Source of the DNA: Ramlibacter sp.
Lineage (GTDB): Bacteria; Pseudomonadota; Gammaproteobacteria; Burkholderiales; Burkholderiaceae_C
Direction: 5' to 3'
Assembly (NCBI GenBank): GCA_012729605.1
Contig: JAAYCV010000060.1
Location: 1-46,722 of the forward strand
Length of the DNA stretch: 46,722 nt
The notes beneath the pieces were generated by a model. The model was not told the origin of the DNA and made no database searches. It saw only the letters and a list, made by a program, of their open reading frames with translations. A program made the translations under genes and the position numbers. Below, one piece after another: positions 19,969 to 28,491 of the stretch (positions are counted from its first letter, which is position 1; every line of letters starts with the position of its first letter).

Positions 19969-20730
19969 TCAGGCATGTACGCCCAGGTAGGCAGCAATCA
20001 CGTCGGGATTGTTGCGGACTTCTTCGCGCGTGCCTTCGGCCAGCTTGCGGCCGTAGTCCAGCACCAGGATGCGCTGCGACAGGTTCATCACCATCTTCAT
20101 GTCGTGCTCGACCAGCACGCAGGTCACGCCGCTGTCGGCCACCTTGCGCACCAGTTCGTCGATCTCGTGGGTTTCGGTATGGTTCAGGCCAGCTGCCGGC
20201 TCGTCCAGGAACAGCAGCTTGGGCTGCATGGCGAGCGCACGCGCGATTTCCAGGCGCTTCAGCGCGCCGTAGGACATGGCGTCGGCACGCATGCCGACCT
20301 GCTTGCCAAGGCCGACAAATTCCATCAGGCCGGCCGCTTCCTCGCGCAATTCGGCATCGCGACGCGTGATCGAGGGCAGGTGCAGCGCGCCCTTGATCAG
20401 GTTGCGGTCCAGGCGCAGGTGCGCGCCGACCATCACGTTTTCCAGCGCCGACATGTTCATGCAGATCTGCAGGTTCTGGAAGGTGCGCGCCACGCCACGG
20501 CGTGCCAGCTCGTCCGGGGACTTGCCCTGGATTTCCTCGCCGTTGAGGCGGATCTTGCCGCTGGTCGGCTTGTAGACGCCGGTGATCAGGTTGAACAGCG
20601 TGGTCTTGCCGGCACCGTTCGGGCCGATCACGGCATAGATCATGCCGGGATCGATGCTGAAGGACACATCGTTGACGGCCTTGACACCGCCAAACTGGAT
20701 GGAGAGGTTCTGTACGTCAAGCATGGACAT
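19969..20730 (-). CDS. livG: Branched-chain amino acid-type ABC transporter ATPase LivG
   Basis: A 253-residue ATPase. It has Walker A GPNGAGKT, the Q-loop region RTFQNLQIC, the signature region MSYGALKRLEIARAL, Walker B LLFLDEPAAGLN and the switch His in LVEHDM. The LivG-specific insert after the Q-loop (MVGAHLRLDRNL) is present. The signature reads SYGALKR rather than LSGGQ, which is usual for LivG. The ATG at 20730 is chosen because AGGAGG lies 7 nt upstream; a TTG at 20736 overlaps the livM stop. It follows livM by 2 bp and pairs with the hemerythrin-LivF protein. Confidence 0.94.
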   Translation of the reverse strand: MSMLDVQNLSIQFGGVKAVNDVSFSIDPGMIYAVIGPNGAGKTTLFNLITGVYKPTSGKIRLNGEEIQGKSPDELARRGVARTFQNLQICMNMSALENVMVGAHLRLDRNLIKGALHLPSITRRDAELREEAAGLMEFVGLGKQVGMRADAMSYGALKRLEIARALAMQPKLLFLDEPAAGLNHTETHEIDELVRKVADSGVTCVLVEHDMKMVMNLSQRILVLDYGRKLAEGTREEVRNNPDVIAAYLGVHA

Positions 20731-20732
20731 GC

Positions 20733-21671
20733 TCAATCCTCCTTCTTGGCGAACTTGCTGGCCAGGGTGGGCACGATGCCCTTGGGCAGGAAGATCATGA
20801 ACATCATCAGGATGGCACCGAAGATCACCGTCTCCCAGCCTTCCAGCGTGGCCAGCGCCTGCGGCAGTGCCGTCAGCAGCGCGGCGCCCAGCAACGAGCC
20901 CCAGACCGAGGCCATGCCACCCACCACCACCATGGTGATCAGCTCGACCGAGTGGAAGAAGTCGGCAAACGACGGCGTGACCATGCCAACGTAATGCGCA
21001 GCCACGCTGCCCATGATGCTGGCGAACACGGCCGACAGGGTGAAGATGGCGACCTTGTAGCGCACCACGTTCACGCCCACCACGCGCGAAGCCACTTCAG
21101 AGCCGTGCAGCGCACGCAGCGCGCGGCCAAACGGGGAGTCGATCAGGTTCAGCGAGGCCCAGACGCTGACCACCAGGAAGGCAGCCACGACCCAGTACCA
21201 GTGGCGGTCGGTATCCAGCGCCAGGCCGAACAGCTCCATCGTCGGCACTACGATGCCGTCCGGGCCACCGGTCAGCTGCGACTCGTTGCGCAGCACGATG
21301 TTGACCAGAATGCCGAGGCCAAGCGTGGCCATGGCCAGGTACTGGCCCTTGAGGCGGAAGATCGGGCGCGCGATCAGCGCCGCCAGCCCTGCACACAGTG
21401 CGGCACCGGCGATCAGCGCCAGCAGCGGATGCCAGCCAAAATGCGTCGGCAGGATCGCCGAGGCGTAGGCACCAATGCCGAGGAAACCCGCGTGGCCCAG
21501 GCTGATCTGGCCGGCAAAGCCGACCAGCAGGTTCAGGCCCAGCACGATGATGGCGTTCATGGAAATGCGGATCAGCAGGTCCAGGTAGTAGGCGTTGCTG
21601 ATCACGAATGGCGCCACGATCAGGCAGGCCGCCAGCACCAGCAGGGAAATCCAGGTCGTTGTCTTGCGCAT
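20733..21671 (-). CDS. livM: Branched-chain amino acid-type ABC transporter permease LivM
   Basis: A 312-residue inner-membrane permease with the LivM N-terminal half (MNAIIVLGLNLLVGFAGQISLGHAGFLGIGAYASA), the long loop ESQLTGGPDGI, and the coupling region around FGRALRALHGSEVASRVVGVNVVRYK. It forms the pore with LivH. Only 3 bp separate it from the livH stop, and its own ribosome binding site is weak, so translation is probably coupled to livH. Confidence 0.94.
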   Translation of the reverse strand: MRKTTTWISLLVLAACLIVAPFVISNAYYLDLLIRISMNAIIVLGLNLLVGFAGQISLGHAGFLGIGAYASAILPTHFGWHPLLALIAGAALCAGLAALIARPIFRLKGQYLAMATLGLGILVNIVLRNESQLTGGPDGIVVPTMELFGLALDTDRHWYWVVAAFLVVSVWASLNLIDSPFGRALRALHGSEVASRVVGVNVVRYKVAIFTLSAVFASIMGSVAAHYVGMVTPSFADFFHSVELITMVVVGGMASVWGSLLGAALLTALPQALATLEGWETVIFGAILMMFMIFLPKGIVPTLASKFAKKED

Positions 21672-21674
21672 GAT

Positions 21675-22547
21675 TTACACCCGGTCGGTAGACTTGCCGC
21701 CAAACAGGCCGCGCGGCATGAAGAACAGCACCAGCAGGATCAGGATGAAGGGAATCGCATCCTTGTAGGCGGAAGAGATGTAGCCGGCACCCATGGATTC
21801 AAGCACGCCGACCAGCAGGCCGCTGATCACGGCACCCAGGCCGTTGCCCAGGCCACCCACCACGGCAGCGACGAAACCCTTCAGGCCAAGCATGATGCCG
21901 ACGTCATAGGAGGTCATGGTCACCGGCGTCAGCAGGATGCCGCCGAGCGCGCCCAGCGCTGCGGACAGGCCGAAGCTGATGAACAGCACCTTGCTGGTGT
22001 TGATACCGACCAGCTGCGCCGCGGTCTGGTTGAACGAAGTCGCCAGCATGGCCTTGCCGGACAGCGTGCGGCTGAAGAAGTACCAGAGCGCCACCACCAC
22101 CAAGGCGGTCACGCCCAGCACCCACAGGCTTTGCGGCTGGATCGCGGCACCCAGGATGATGATCGGCGTCTCTCCTGAAAACGCCGGCAGGCTGAAGGTG
22201 CCCTTGCCCAGCCAGACCTGGATCAGGCCGCGGATGAACAGCGAGGCACCGATGGTGATGATGATCAGGGTCACGGTTTCGGCGCCCTTGACCGGCTCGA
22301 TGGTGAGCTTTTCCATCAGGATGCCGACCACGGCGGGAATCAGGATCGCCAGCAGGAAAGCGACCGGCATCGGCAGGCCGGTCTGGCTGAAATAGACCGC
22401 CAGCATGCCGCCCAGCATGATGAACTCGCCCTGGGCGAAGTTGATCACGTTGCTGGAGTTGTAGATCAGGGTAAAGCCGAGCGCGGCCAGGGCATAGGTC
22501 GATCCGACCGTAATGCCCGAAAACAGGAATTGCAGGAACTCTGCCAT
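21675..22547 (-). CDS. livH: Branched-chain amino acid-type ABC transporter permease LivH
   Basis: A 290-residue permease with the standard LivH pattern: AALGFTLIYNSSNVINFAQGEF near the N-terminus, the coupling segment LSGKAMLATSFNQTAAQLVGINTSKV, and GLKGFVAAVVGGLGN before the last helices. The ATG at 22547 has AGGGAG upstream. It lies 217 bp downstream of livK, an unusually long gap in an otherwise tightly packed operon. Confidence 0.94.
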   Translation of the reverse strand: MAEFLQFLFSGITVGSTYALAALGFTLIYNSSNVINFAQGEFIMLGGMLAVYFSQTGLPMPVAFLLAILIPAVVGILMEKLTIEPVKGAETVTLIIITIGASLFIRGLIQVWLGKGTFSLPAFSGETPIIILGAAIQPQSLWVLGVTALVVVALWYFFSRTLSGKAMLATSFNQTAAQLVGINTSKVLFISFGLSAALGALGGILLTPVTMTSYDVGIMLGLKGFVAAVVGGLGNGLGAVISGLLVGVLESMGAGYISSAYKDAIPFILILLVLFFMPRGLFGGKSTDRV

Positions 22548-22687
22548 GGTGAATACTCCCTGGTGTCAGATGAACTGGGGCGGGCGGTCATGCAGACCGG
22601 GCGATCCAGTGCGGCGGTGCTTGTTATGTGGTGTATGCGCCAGGTTGGCGCTGGCCGCCTGACAATGCAACCGGAGGGGAACAGGAT

Positions 22688-22710
22688 CCTGCCGCCTACC
22701 TGGCGACAGG
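22688..22710 (-). promoter_or_regulatory. Stem-loop between livK and livH
   Basis: CCTGCCGCC, TACCT, GGCGACAGG forms a 9-bp stem with one mismatch inside the 217-bp livK-livH gap. No T run follows on the minus strand. Such hairpins often stabilise the abundant binding-protein mRNA relative to the permease genes; that role is inference here. Confidence 0.3.
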
Positions 22711-22764
22711 ACCAAGGGGAAAACAGGCCGCCGGGTCAGGTTGACACCGGCAGGCCGGAAGGCA

Positions 22765-23997
22765 TTACGGAACCAGCGTCCACTTGCCGTCCTTCACCTC
22801 CAGCATGTTGAAGGCGTGCATGTCCAGGCCGTTGTGGTCGGTCGGGGACATGTTGAAGATGCCGCTGGTACCGACCAGGCCCTGGGTGCTCTCGATGGCA
22901 TCGCGCACTTTTTCCTTGTCGGTAGTACCGGCACGCTTGATGGCATCCACGGCGATCATCAGGCCGTCATAGGCATAGCCGCCGAAGGCCGAGGTTTCCT
23001 GGTTCCACTTGGCACGATAGGCGTTGTTGTAGGCCTCGACCACCGGCTTCTGCGGGTCGTCCGCCTTCAGTGCCGTCGGGTCCAGCTGCGGGGAAGCAGG
23101 CATGCGCACGCCGTTGGCAGCGTCACCGGCCAGCTGCAGGTAGGCGTTGGAAGACACGCCATGCGACTGGTACAGCGGCAGCTGGATGTCCAGCTGGCGG
23201 TAGTTCTTGGTGGCCACGGCCGGGCCCTGGCCCATGCCGAAGATGAACACGGCCTGCACGCCAGGGGTGTTCTTGATCTTGGTGAGCTGGGCGCTCATGT
23301 CGGTGTCCTTGGGACCGTAGGTTTCGTTGGCCAGGATCTCGATGCCCATCTTGCCGGCCACACCCTCGGTTTCCTTCTTGCCGGACTGGCCGAAGCCGCT
23401 GGTCTCGGACAGCAGGCCAATCTTGGTGATGCCGTTCTTCTTCATGTCGTCAAAGACTTTTTCAGCGGCCATGCGGTCGGTCTGCGGCGTCTTGAACATC
23501 CACTTCTTGATCGGCTCGGTGACCACCACGGCGCCCGCCAGGGAGATCATCGGCACACCGGCCTTGTCGACCAGCGGCGCCATCGCCATGGTGGAACCGG
23601 TGGTGGTGCCACCAACAATCACGTCCACCTTGTCGTCCTCGATCAGGCGCTTGCCGAAGCTGTTGGCCTTGTTGGCATCGCCGCCATCGTCATAGTGCAC
23701 CAGCTGCAGCTGGCGACCCAGCACGCCGCCCTGCTTGTTGATGTCTTCCACGTACATCTGCAGCGTCTTCAGCTCCGGATCGCCCAGGAAAGAGGCCTGG
23801 CCGGTCACCGACAGCACGCTGCCGATCTTGATCGGGCCAGTGGCGTTGGCTGCTGCCGCGCCGGAAGCGCCGCTGGCCGCCGTATCGCCGGAGCTCTTGG
23901 AATTGCACGCCGTGAGCAGGGTGGCAGCGCCAGCCAGCATGACGGCCGTGACCGCCAGGGAAGTGCCTGTTTTCAGGCTGTTGAAGGCGAATTTCAT
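22765..23997 (-). CDS. livK: Periplasmic binding lipoprotein of a LivK-type ABC transporter
   Basis: A 410-residue type I periplasmic binding protein. The signal peptide ends in the lipobox LLTAC with Cys31, so it should be membrane-anchored. The mature protein opens with IKIGSVLSVTGQASFLGDPELKTLQMYVEDIN, as in ANL-receptor families. Later it has IVGGTTTGSTMAMAPLV, GVPMISLAG and DGLMIAVDAIKRAG. The ligand could be a branched-chain amino acid, but relatives bind aromatic acids, amides or urea, and nearby IclR and PaaX regulators make an aromatic acid possible. The start at 23997 is preferred over 24027 because the signal peptide begins there. Confidence 0.9.
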   Translation of the reverse strand: MKFAFNSLKTGTSLAVTAVMLAGAATLLTACNSKSSGDTAASGASGAAAANATGPIKIGSVLSVTGQASFLGDPELKTLQMYVEDINKQGGVLGRQLQLVHYDDGGDANKANSFGKRLIEDDKVDVIVGGTTTGSTMAMAPLVDKAGVPMISLAGAVVVTEPIKKWMFKTPQTDRMAAEKVFDDMKKNGITKIGLLSETSGFGQSGKKETEGVAGKMGIEILANETYGPKDTDMSAQLTKIKNTPGVQAVFIFGMGQGPAVATKNYRQLDIQLPLYQSHGVSSNAYLQLAGDAANGVRMPASPQLDPTALKADDPQKPVVEAYNNAYRAKWNQETSAFGGYAYDGLMIAVDAIKRAGTTDKEKVRDAIESTQGLVGTSGIFNMSPTDHNGLDMHAFNMLEVKDGKWTLVP

Positions 23998-24449
23998 GTG
24001 GGGAGTCCTCTTGGTTCGTGGTTGCACATGGTGTCGGGTCGACCAGTCCGGCAGCTGGGGAAAGGGGGCTGCCGGACCCGGGTGTTGCCGCCTGCAGCAG
24101 CTGGCCCGGAACAGGCCCGGTCTTGCTACAGATGGTCACTTCGTGGCGGATTATAGGTATCGTTCTCCAGCTCTCACACTAGGGTTTACGATTGGTGTAA
24201 TTCGTTTTGCATGGAGTAAAAACAGGCTTTCCATCCATCAAAATCATGGTGTTAGCGCAAGTACACGGTTCTGTCACGGCCCCCAGGCTGGCCCGGAATT
24301 CGTGCTTTTCCGTGTTTTTGCAACACCTTCATCTCGTCACCTGAGCAAACAAGAAACATGTATCACGTCAACCCGATTGCCGGCACCTCCGCCCCGGCGC
24401 CCTGCCCCACGGCGCGGCCAGCATGGCCTCTGCACGGAAAGTGCCAGCC
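23998..24449. promoter_or_regulatory. Divergent control region between livK and the IclR-type gene
   Basis: This 452-bp gap has no gene. The livK side (to about 24143) is a GC-rich leader with a strong hairpin. A perfect TATAAT on the minus strand at 24150-24155 could be the livK -10, but the -35 is poor. The stretch 24151-24360 is markedly AT-rich for this window and probably holds operators. A loose inverted repeat ATGGA-14-TCCAT lies at 24211-24234. No curated operator was recognised. Confidence 0.5.
24046..24077 (-). promoter_or_regulatory. Strong stem-loop in the livK leader
   Basis: GTCCGGCAGC (24046-24055) and GCTGCCGGAC (24068-24077) form a perfect 10-bp stem with a 12-nt loop that is pyrimidine-rich on the minus strand (CCCCTTTCCCCA). 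It lies about 50 nt upstream of the livK start and downstream of the candidate promoter. There is no T run, so it may control mRNA stability or translation rather than termination. Confidence 0.55.
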
Positions 24450-25271
24450 ATGAGCGTGCTGGAGAAAGACAGCCGCAGCGGCGTGCAATCCATCGAAACC
24501 GGCATGGCGGTGGTGCGGGTCCTGGTCAACAGCCAGGGACCGATGATGCTGCGCGATATCGCCCTGCAGGCCGACATGCCGCCGGCCAAGGCGCACCGCT
24601 ATCTGGTCAGCCTGATCCGCGCCGGTCTGGTCACGCAGGATCCGGCCAGCTCGCACTATGACCTGGGGCCGTTCGCCCTCAGCATCGGCATGGCCGCCGT
24701 CAACCGCATCGACCGCGTCCGGCTTGGGCTGGAAACGATCTCGGACTTGCGCAACAGCATCAACGAGACCACTGCGCTGTCGGTCTGGACACCGGGCGGG
24801 CCGGTGATCGTGCGCTGGGAACGACCGCGTCGGCCGATTACTGTCAACGTGGTGACTGGCGTGCAGGTGGACCTGCTCAGCAGCGCCAGCGGCCTGGTAT
24901 TTGCCGCCTGGCTACCCGAGGCGCGCATCCTGCCGATGATCCAGGACGAACTGCGCCGCCAGCCAGCCGATGCACCGCCGCGCACCCTGGCCGATGTGCG
25001 CGAGCAGCTGGCGCAGATCCGCCAGCAGGGCGCAGTGAGCGTGCGCGAGAACTACTTTGCCAGCGGCGTGCAGGCGCTGGGGGCACCGGTGTTCAATTTC
25101 CGCAACGAGATCACCATGGCGCTGGTGGTGGTCGGCATTGCCGGCATGAGCGACCTGGGCGAACACAGCGCGGCCATGCAGGCCTTGCAGCAGGCGGCAC
25201 GCACCCTGTCTACCCGGCTCGGCTCCACCCTGTATGGCCAGCAAGCCCCGGCTGACATCCAGCTGACGTGA
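24450..25271 (+). CDS. IclR-family transcriptional regulator
   Basis: A 273-residue regulator. The N-terminal winged HTH reads GVQSIETGMAVVRVL and MLRDIALQADMPPAKAHRYLVSLIRAGLV, as in IclR proteins. The C-terminal effector domain has the usual spacing but the loop motifs are divergent, so no ligand can be proposed. The ATG at 24450 has GGAAAG about 8 nt upstream; an ATG at 24423 is also in frame. It is divergent from livK across 452 bp, which makes the liv operon its most likely target, and is followed by the PaaX-type gene after 78 bp. Confidence 0.88.
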   Translation: MSVLEKDSRSGVQSIETGMAVVRVLVNSQGPMMLRDIALQADMPPAKAHRYLVSLIRAGLVTQDPASSHYDLGPFALSIGMAAVNRIDRVRLGLETISDLRNSINETTALSVWTPGGPVIVRWERPRRPITVNVVTGVQVDLLSSASGLVFAAWLPEARILPMIQDELRRQPADAPPRTLADVREQLAQIRQQGAVSVRENYFASGVQALGAPVFNFRNEITMALVVVGIAGMSDLGEHSAAMQALQQAARTLSTRLGSTLYGQQAPADIQLT

Positions 25272-25307
25272 TGGCCTGCCATACTCCCGGGAGAGCGCAT
25301 ACCTTCC

Positions 25308-25313
25308 TATAAT
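25308..25313 (+). promoter_or_regulatory. Candidate -10 element of the PaaX-type gene
   Basis: A perfect TATAAT lies 36 bp before the ATG at 25350. The expected -35 position reads TCCCGG, a poor match, so this may be an activated or otherwise weak promoter. The IclR gene ends only 37 bp upstream, so read-through is also possible. Confidence 0.35.
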
Positions 25314-25349
25314 CCACCATTTACCTGTAGCCCTTCACGCGGCTCCCGC

Positions 25350-26321
25350 ATGCCTGTTTCCCTTGCCCAAGCCCATATCGATGCGTTCAGCCAGCAAAGT
25401 CGCGTACGCGCCGGCTCCGTCATCATTTCCGTATTCGGCGATGCCGTCCATCCGCGTGGAGGACGCATCTGGCTGGGCAGCCTGATCCGCCTGCTCAAGC
25501 CGCTGGGCATCAGCGAACGCCTGATCCGCACTTCCGTGTTTCGACTGGTACAGGAAGGCTGGCTGCGCACCGAGGCGCATGGCCGCAAGGCCGACTACCT
25601 GCTGACGCCCGGTGGTCAGCAGCGCATCGAAGACGCCGCGCGCCACATCTACGCCTCCAGCGCGCCCGCCTGGGATCGTCGCTGGCGCCTGATGCTGACG
25701 GTGGGCGAGCTCAGCGCCCGTGAACGCGAGCTGCTGCGCCGCGCCATGTTCTGGCAGGGCTTTGGCCTGGTCGGTGGCGATTGCTTCATCCACCCGAGCG
25801 CCGACCTGACCGCCGCCTCCGACGCCCTGCTCTCCGAAGGCCTGGGCGAACTGCTGCACAAGCTGATGCCCTTGCTGGCGGTAGAAAACCATTTTGGCAA
25901 TTCGGCGCGCAACGTGGACATGATCCTGCACGCCTGGGATCTGGAACATCTGGGCGCGTCCTATACCGCCTTTGTCAACAGCTACCGCCCGCTGCTGGAG
26001 GCCTTGCGCCAGCAGTCAGCCGATGCGCTCACCGACGAACAGGCCTTTCTGCTGCGCACGCTGGTAGTGCACGAATACCGCCGCCTGCTGCTGCGCGATC
26101 CGGAACTGCCGGCCGAACTGCTGCCGCATGACTGGCCGGGCAACGAGGCGCGCATCATGTGCCGCGAGTTCTACCGCCGCCTGCTGCAGGCCTCCGAGCG
26201 CCATCTGGACAAGCAGCTGGAATGCGCCAACGGCGATATCCCGGCCGCGCAGGAGCTGCTGCACCAGCGCTTCCAGGCCGAGGATCCGTTTGCCGACCTG
26301 GCCCAGCCGAACGCCAGCTGA
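25350..26321 (+). CDS. paaX: PaaX-family transcriptional regulator
   Basis: A 323-residue protein matching PaaX, the phenylacetyl-CoA-responsive repressor. The N-terminal HTH region contains RAGSVIISVFGDAVHPRGG, IWLGSLIRLLKPLGISERLIRTSVFRLVQEGWL and GRKADYLLTPGG. The PaaX C-terminal domain follows with WDRRWRLMLTV and the conserved HEYRRLLLRDPELPAELLP. No phenylacetate catabolic gene is in the window, so it either acts at a distance or controls the neighbouring liv-type transporter. The symbol is given for the family; the true regulon is unknown. Confidence 0.9.
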   Translation: MPVSLAQAHIDAFSQQSRVRAGSVIISVFGDAVHPRGGRIWLGSLIRLLKPLGISERLIRTSVFRLVQEGWLRTEAHGRKADYLLTPGGQQRIEDAARHIYASSAPAWDRRWRLMLTVGELSARERELLRRAMFWQGFGLVGGDCFIHPSADLTAASDALLSEGLGELLHKLMPLLAVENHFGNSARNVDMILHAWDLEHLGASYTAFVNSYRPLLEALRQQSADALTDEQAFLLRTLVVHEYRRLLLRDPELPAELLPHDWPGNEARIMCREFYRRLLQASERHLDKQLECANGDIPAAQELLHQRFQAEDPFADLAQPNAS

Positions 26322-26335
26322 CCCAGCCTGCCGGT

Positions 26336-27112
26336 TCAGGGCAGTTCAGCTACCGGCCGCAGCACCTTCGGCCACTTGTGCGCCGGCAGGCCCCAGCGCT
26401 CCTTGATCTCCAGCGCACGCTGCTCCAGCACGGCCCGCTCAGGGTGCGTTGCCGTGGCCTGCGCCAGCACCACGGTATTGCCCTCGCGCGTCGGCTTGAA
26501 CGTCCAGACCGCCGTCTCGCCAAAGGCTTCGCAGATCCTGGTCAGGCTGGCATCGAAACTGCTGTCACGGCCAAACAGGTTGACCGTCATGCAGCCATCG
26601 GGTGTCAGCAGCGCCTTGCAGTCGCGGTAGAAATCGGCATGGTCCAGCACCGGGGCAGCGGCCTCTTCGTCGTACAGGTCCACCTGCAGCGCATCGATCG
26701 CGCCCTGCCACTCGGGCTGGCGGATTTCCTCGGCGGCATCGCCCAGAATCACGTTGAGCTTCTCGTTATTGTCCGGCAGACGGAACCACTGGCGGCAGGC
26801 GGCATAGACCTGCGGGTTGAACTCGATGCAGGACGTCAGCATCTCGAGCTTGCGATAGCTGAAGCGCGTGAGGCTGCCGGCGCCCAGGCCGAGCTGCATG
26901 GCATGGCGTTCGGCTACGCTGTCGGGATCGACAAACAGCAGCCAGGCCATCATGCGCTGCACGTACTCCAGCTCCAGCTTCACCGGGTCCTTCAGCCGCA
27001 TCGCGCCCTGCACCCATTCGGTGCCCAGATGCAGGTAACGGCAGACGCCGTCTTCGGAGAAATTCACTTCAGGCCAGTACGGCTCGGGCTGGGGGGTGCG
27101 TTGCTTGGACAT
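26336..27112 (-). CDS. Spermidine synthase-like SAM-fold protein
   Basis: A 258-residue protein of the polyamine-synthase-like methyltransferase fold. AMQLGLGAGSLTRFSY is the nucleotide-binding loop, SCIEFNPQVYAACRQWF the following acidic strand, LNVILGDAAEEI the next, and IDALQVDLYDEEAAAP the catalytic-region strand. The usual SpeE gatekeeper DGxxQ sequence is not evident, and the N-terminal beta-domain is short. It may therefore not make spermidine. It converges on the PaaX gene, with 14 bp between the stops, and appears to stand alone. Confidence 0.75.
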   Translation of the reverse strand: MSKQRTPQPEPYWPEVNFSEDGVCRYLHLGTEWVQGAMRLKDPVKLELEYVQRMMAWLLFVDPDSVAERHAMQLGLGAGSLTRFSYRKLEMLTSCIEFNPQVYAACRQWFRLPDNNEKLNVILGDAAEEIRQPEWQGAIDALQVDLYDEEAAAPVLDHADFYRDCKALLTPDGCMTVNLFGRDSSFDASLTRICEAFGETAVWTFKPTREGNTVVLAQATATHPERAVLEQRALEIKERWGLPAHKWPKVLRPVAELP

Positions 27113-27145
27113 GCGGCATTGTAGAACGCCGCTGCCATCTGGGAC

Positions 27146-27640
27146 TCAGGCCAGGCCATGCGCGGCCAGCACCTCGCGCCAGGCCTGCAGCTTGCGTTCG
27201 AAGCTCCAGCTGGCGTTGGCCGGGCTGGTAGATGGCAATCGATATACCGGCAGACCCAGCGTGCGCGTATGGCGCTGGTGGCGCCAGCTCTCGCCACCGT
27301 TGTGTGCAATCGCCTGCAGCTGCGGGCTGCGCTGCGCCAGCCCGACAAAATCATTCACGGTGGCGTTGCGGATCGCGCTGTCCAGGCTGCCTTCGCGCTC
27401 GCAGCTGGCGTAGACATCCCAGATGCCCAGGCCGTGCGCCAGTGCCTGCTGGCAGCGTCCGGCATAGTCGAGCTGCTGCAAGGGCTGGTCCCACAAGGTA
27501 CCGAGAATGCGCCAGAACTGGTTTTGCGGGTGCGCATAGTATTGCTGCAGCTGCAGCGACTTGACGCCGGGAAAACTGCCCAGCACCAGCAGGCGCGTGT
27601 GGCTATCGGCAATGGGAGCCAGGCCCGACAGCAGGCTCAT
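27146..27640 (-). CDS. DNA-deoxyinosine glycosylase-like protein (uracil-DNA glycosylase superfamily)
   Basis: A 164-residue protein of the family 6 UDG type (hypoxanthine-DNA glycosylase), which removes deaminated adenine from DNA. LVLGSFPGVKSLQ at the N-terminus, YYAHPQNQFWRIL with Asn40 as the probable catalytic residue, GLGIWDVYASCEREGSLD, and the late loop LPSTSPANAS all match. Its start overlaps the tatD stop in an ATGA junction, so it is the last gene of the lolC-lolD-tatD unit. Confidence 0.85.
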   Translation of the reverse strand: MSLLSGLAPIADSHTRLLVLGSFPGVKSLQLQQYYAHPQNQFWRILGTLWDQPLQQLDYAGRCQQALAHGLGIWDVYASCEREGSLDSAIRNATVNDFVGLAQRSPQLQAIAHNGGESWRHQRHTRTLGLPVYRLPSTSPANASWSFERKLQAWREVLAAHGLA

Positions 27641-28491
27641 GACTGGCCCTGGGGCAAGAGCGCTTGCAGCCGCGGCAGCGCCTGCAGCGTATTCGCCAGC
27701 ACCTGTTGCTGCAGCTGCGCCAAGGGCTGCCCGCGCAAGTCGGCCAGCACTTGCGCGATGCGCGGGATTTCTTCCGGGGCGTTGCGGCCCTGTTGCTGGC
27801 CGGCAGCGCGTTCGGCGGCGGTGGCGTAGAGCCAGCTCGGGGTGATATCGGGGGCATCGGTTTCGAGCACGATGGCATCGTCGGGCAATTCGGCCGCCAA
27901 GGCGCGCAGGCGCGTGGCGCGGTCAAAAGTCATGGCGCCGCCAAAGCCGAGCTTGCAGTCCAGCCCCAGAAAGGCATCGGCCTGCTGCCGGCTGCCGACA
28001 AAGGCATGGGCGATGCCACTGGCCGGAGGCAGCTGGCGCAGCGCCTTGAGCACGGCATCCACCGAACGGCGCACATGCAGCAGCACCGGCAGCTGGTGTG
28101 TACGGGCCAGCCGCAGCTGTTCGCGCAGCAGCCAGTCCTGATGCGCACGCATTTGTGGCGTGCACAGTTCCGGCACAAAAAAGTCGAGGCCGATTTCGCC
28201 CACCGCCACCAGATGCGGATCATCACGGGCTGCATCGAGCTGCTCGGCCAGCTGCTGCAGTTCACGTTCGCCGGCCGTTAGGGCGCACATCGGGTGGATG
28301 CCGAGCGCATAGGCATCGCCCCACTGGCGTGCCAGCTGCTGCACCTGCGCCACATGCGATGCATGCACGTGCACGGCGGGGATCACGCACAGGCCGACGC
28401 CCTGCCCGCGCGCACGCTGGCGCATGGCGTCACGGTCGGCATCGAACTCGGCCGCGTCCAAATGGCAGTGCGTGTCGATCCAGAAGCTCAT
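27637..28491 (-). CDS. tatD: TatD-family metal-dependent hydrolase
   Basis: A 284-residue TIM-barrel hydrolase with the HxH metal pair at His8/His10 (DTHCHLD), [25 protein letters not shown] and the late acidic ligand in LETDAPD. TatD-type enzymes have 3'-5' exonuclease or DNase activity in the cytosol, and some family members act on D-aminoacyl bonds. It overlaps lolD upstream and the DNA glycosylase downstream by 4 nt each. Pairing with a DNA repair glycosylase fits a role in DNA processing. Confidence 0.93.
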   Translation of the reverse strand: MSFWIDTHCHLDAAEFDADRDAMRQRARGQGVGLCVIPAVHVHASHVAQVQQLARQWGDAYALGIHPMCALTAGERELQQLAEQLDAARDDPHLVAVGEIGLDFFVPELCTPQMRAHQDWLLREQLRLARTHQLPVLLHVRRSVDAVLKALRQLPPASGIAHAFVGSRQQADAFLGLDCKLGFGGAMTFDRATRLRALAAELPDDAIVLETDAPDITPSWLYATAAERAAGQQQGRNAPEEIPRIAQVLADLRGQPLAQLQQQVLANTLQALPRLQALLPQGQS

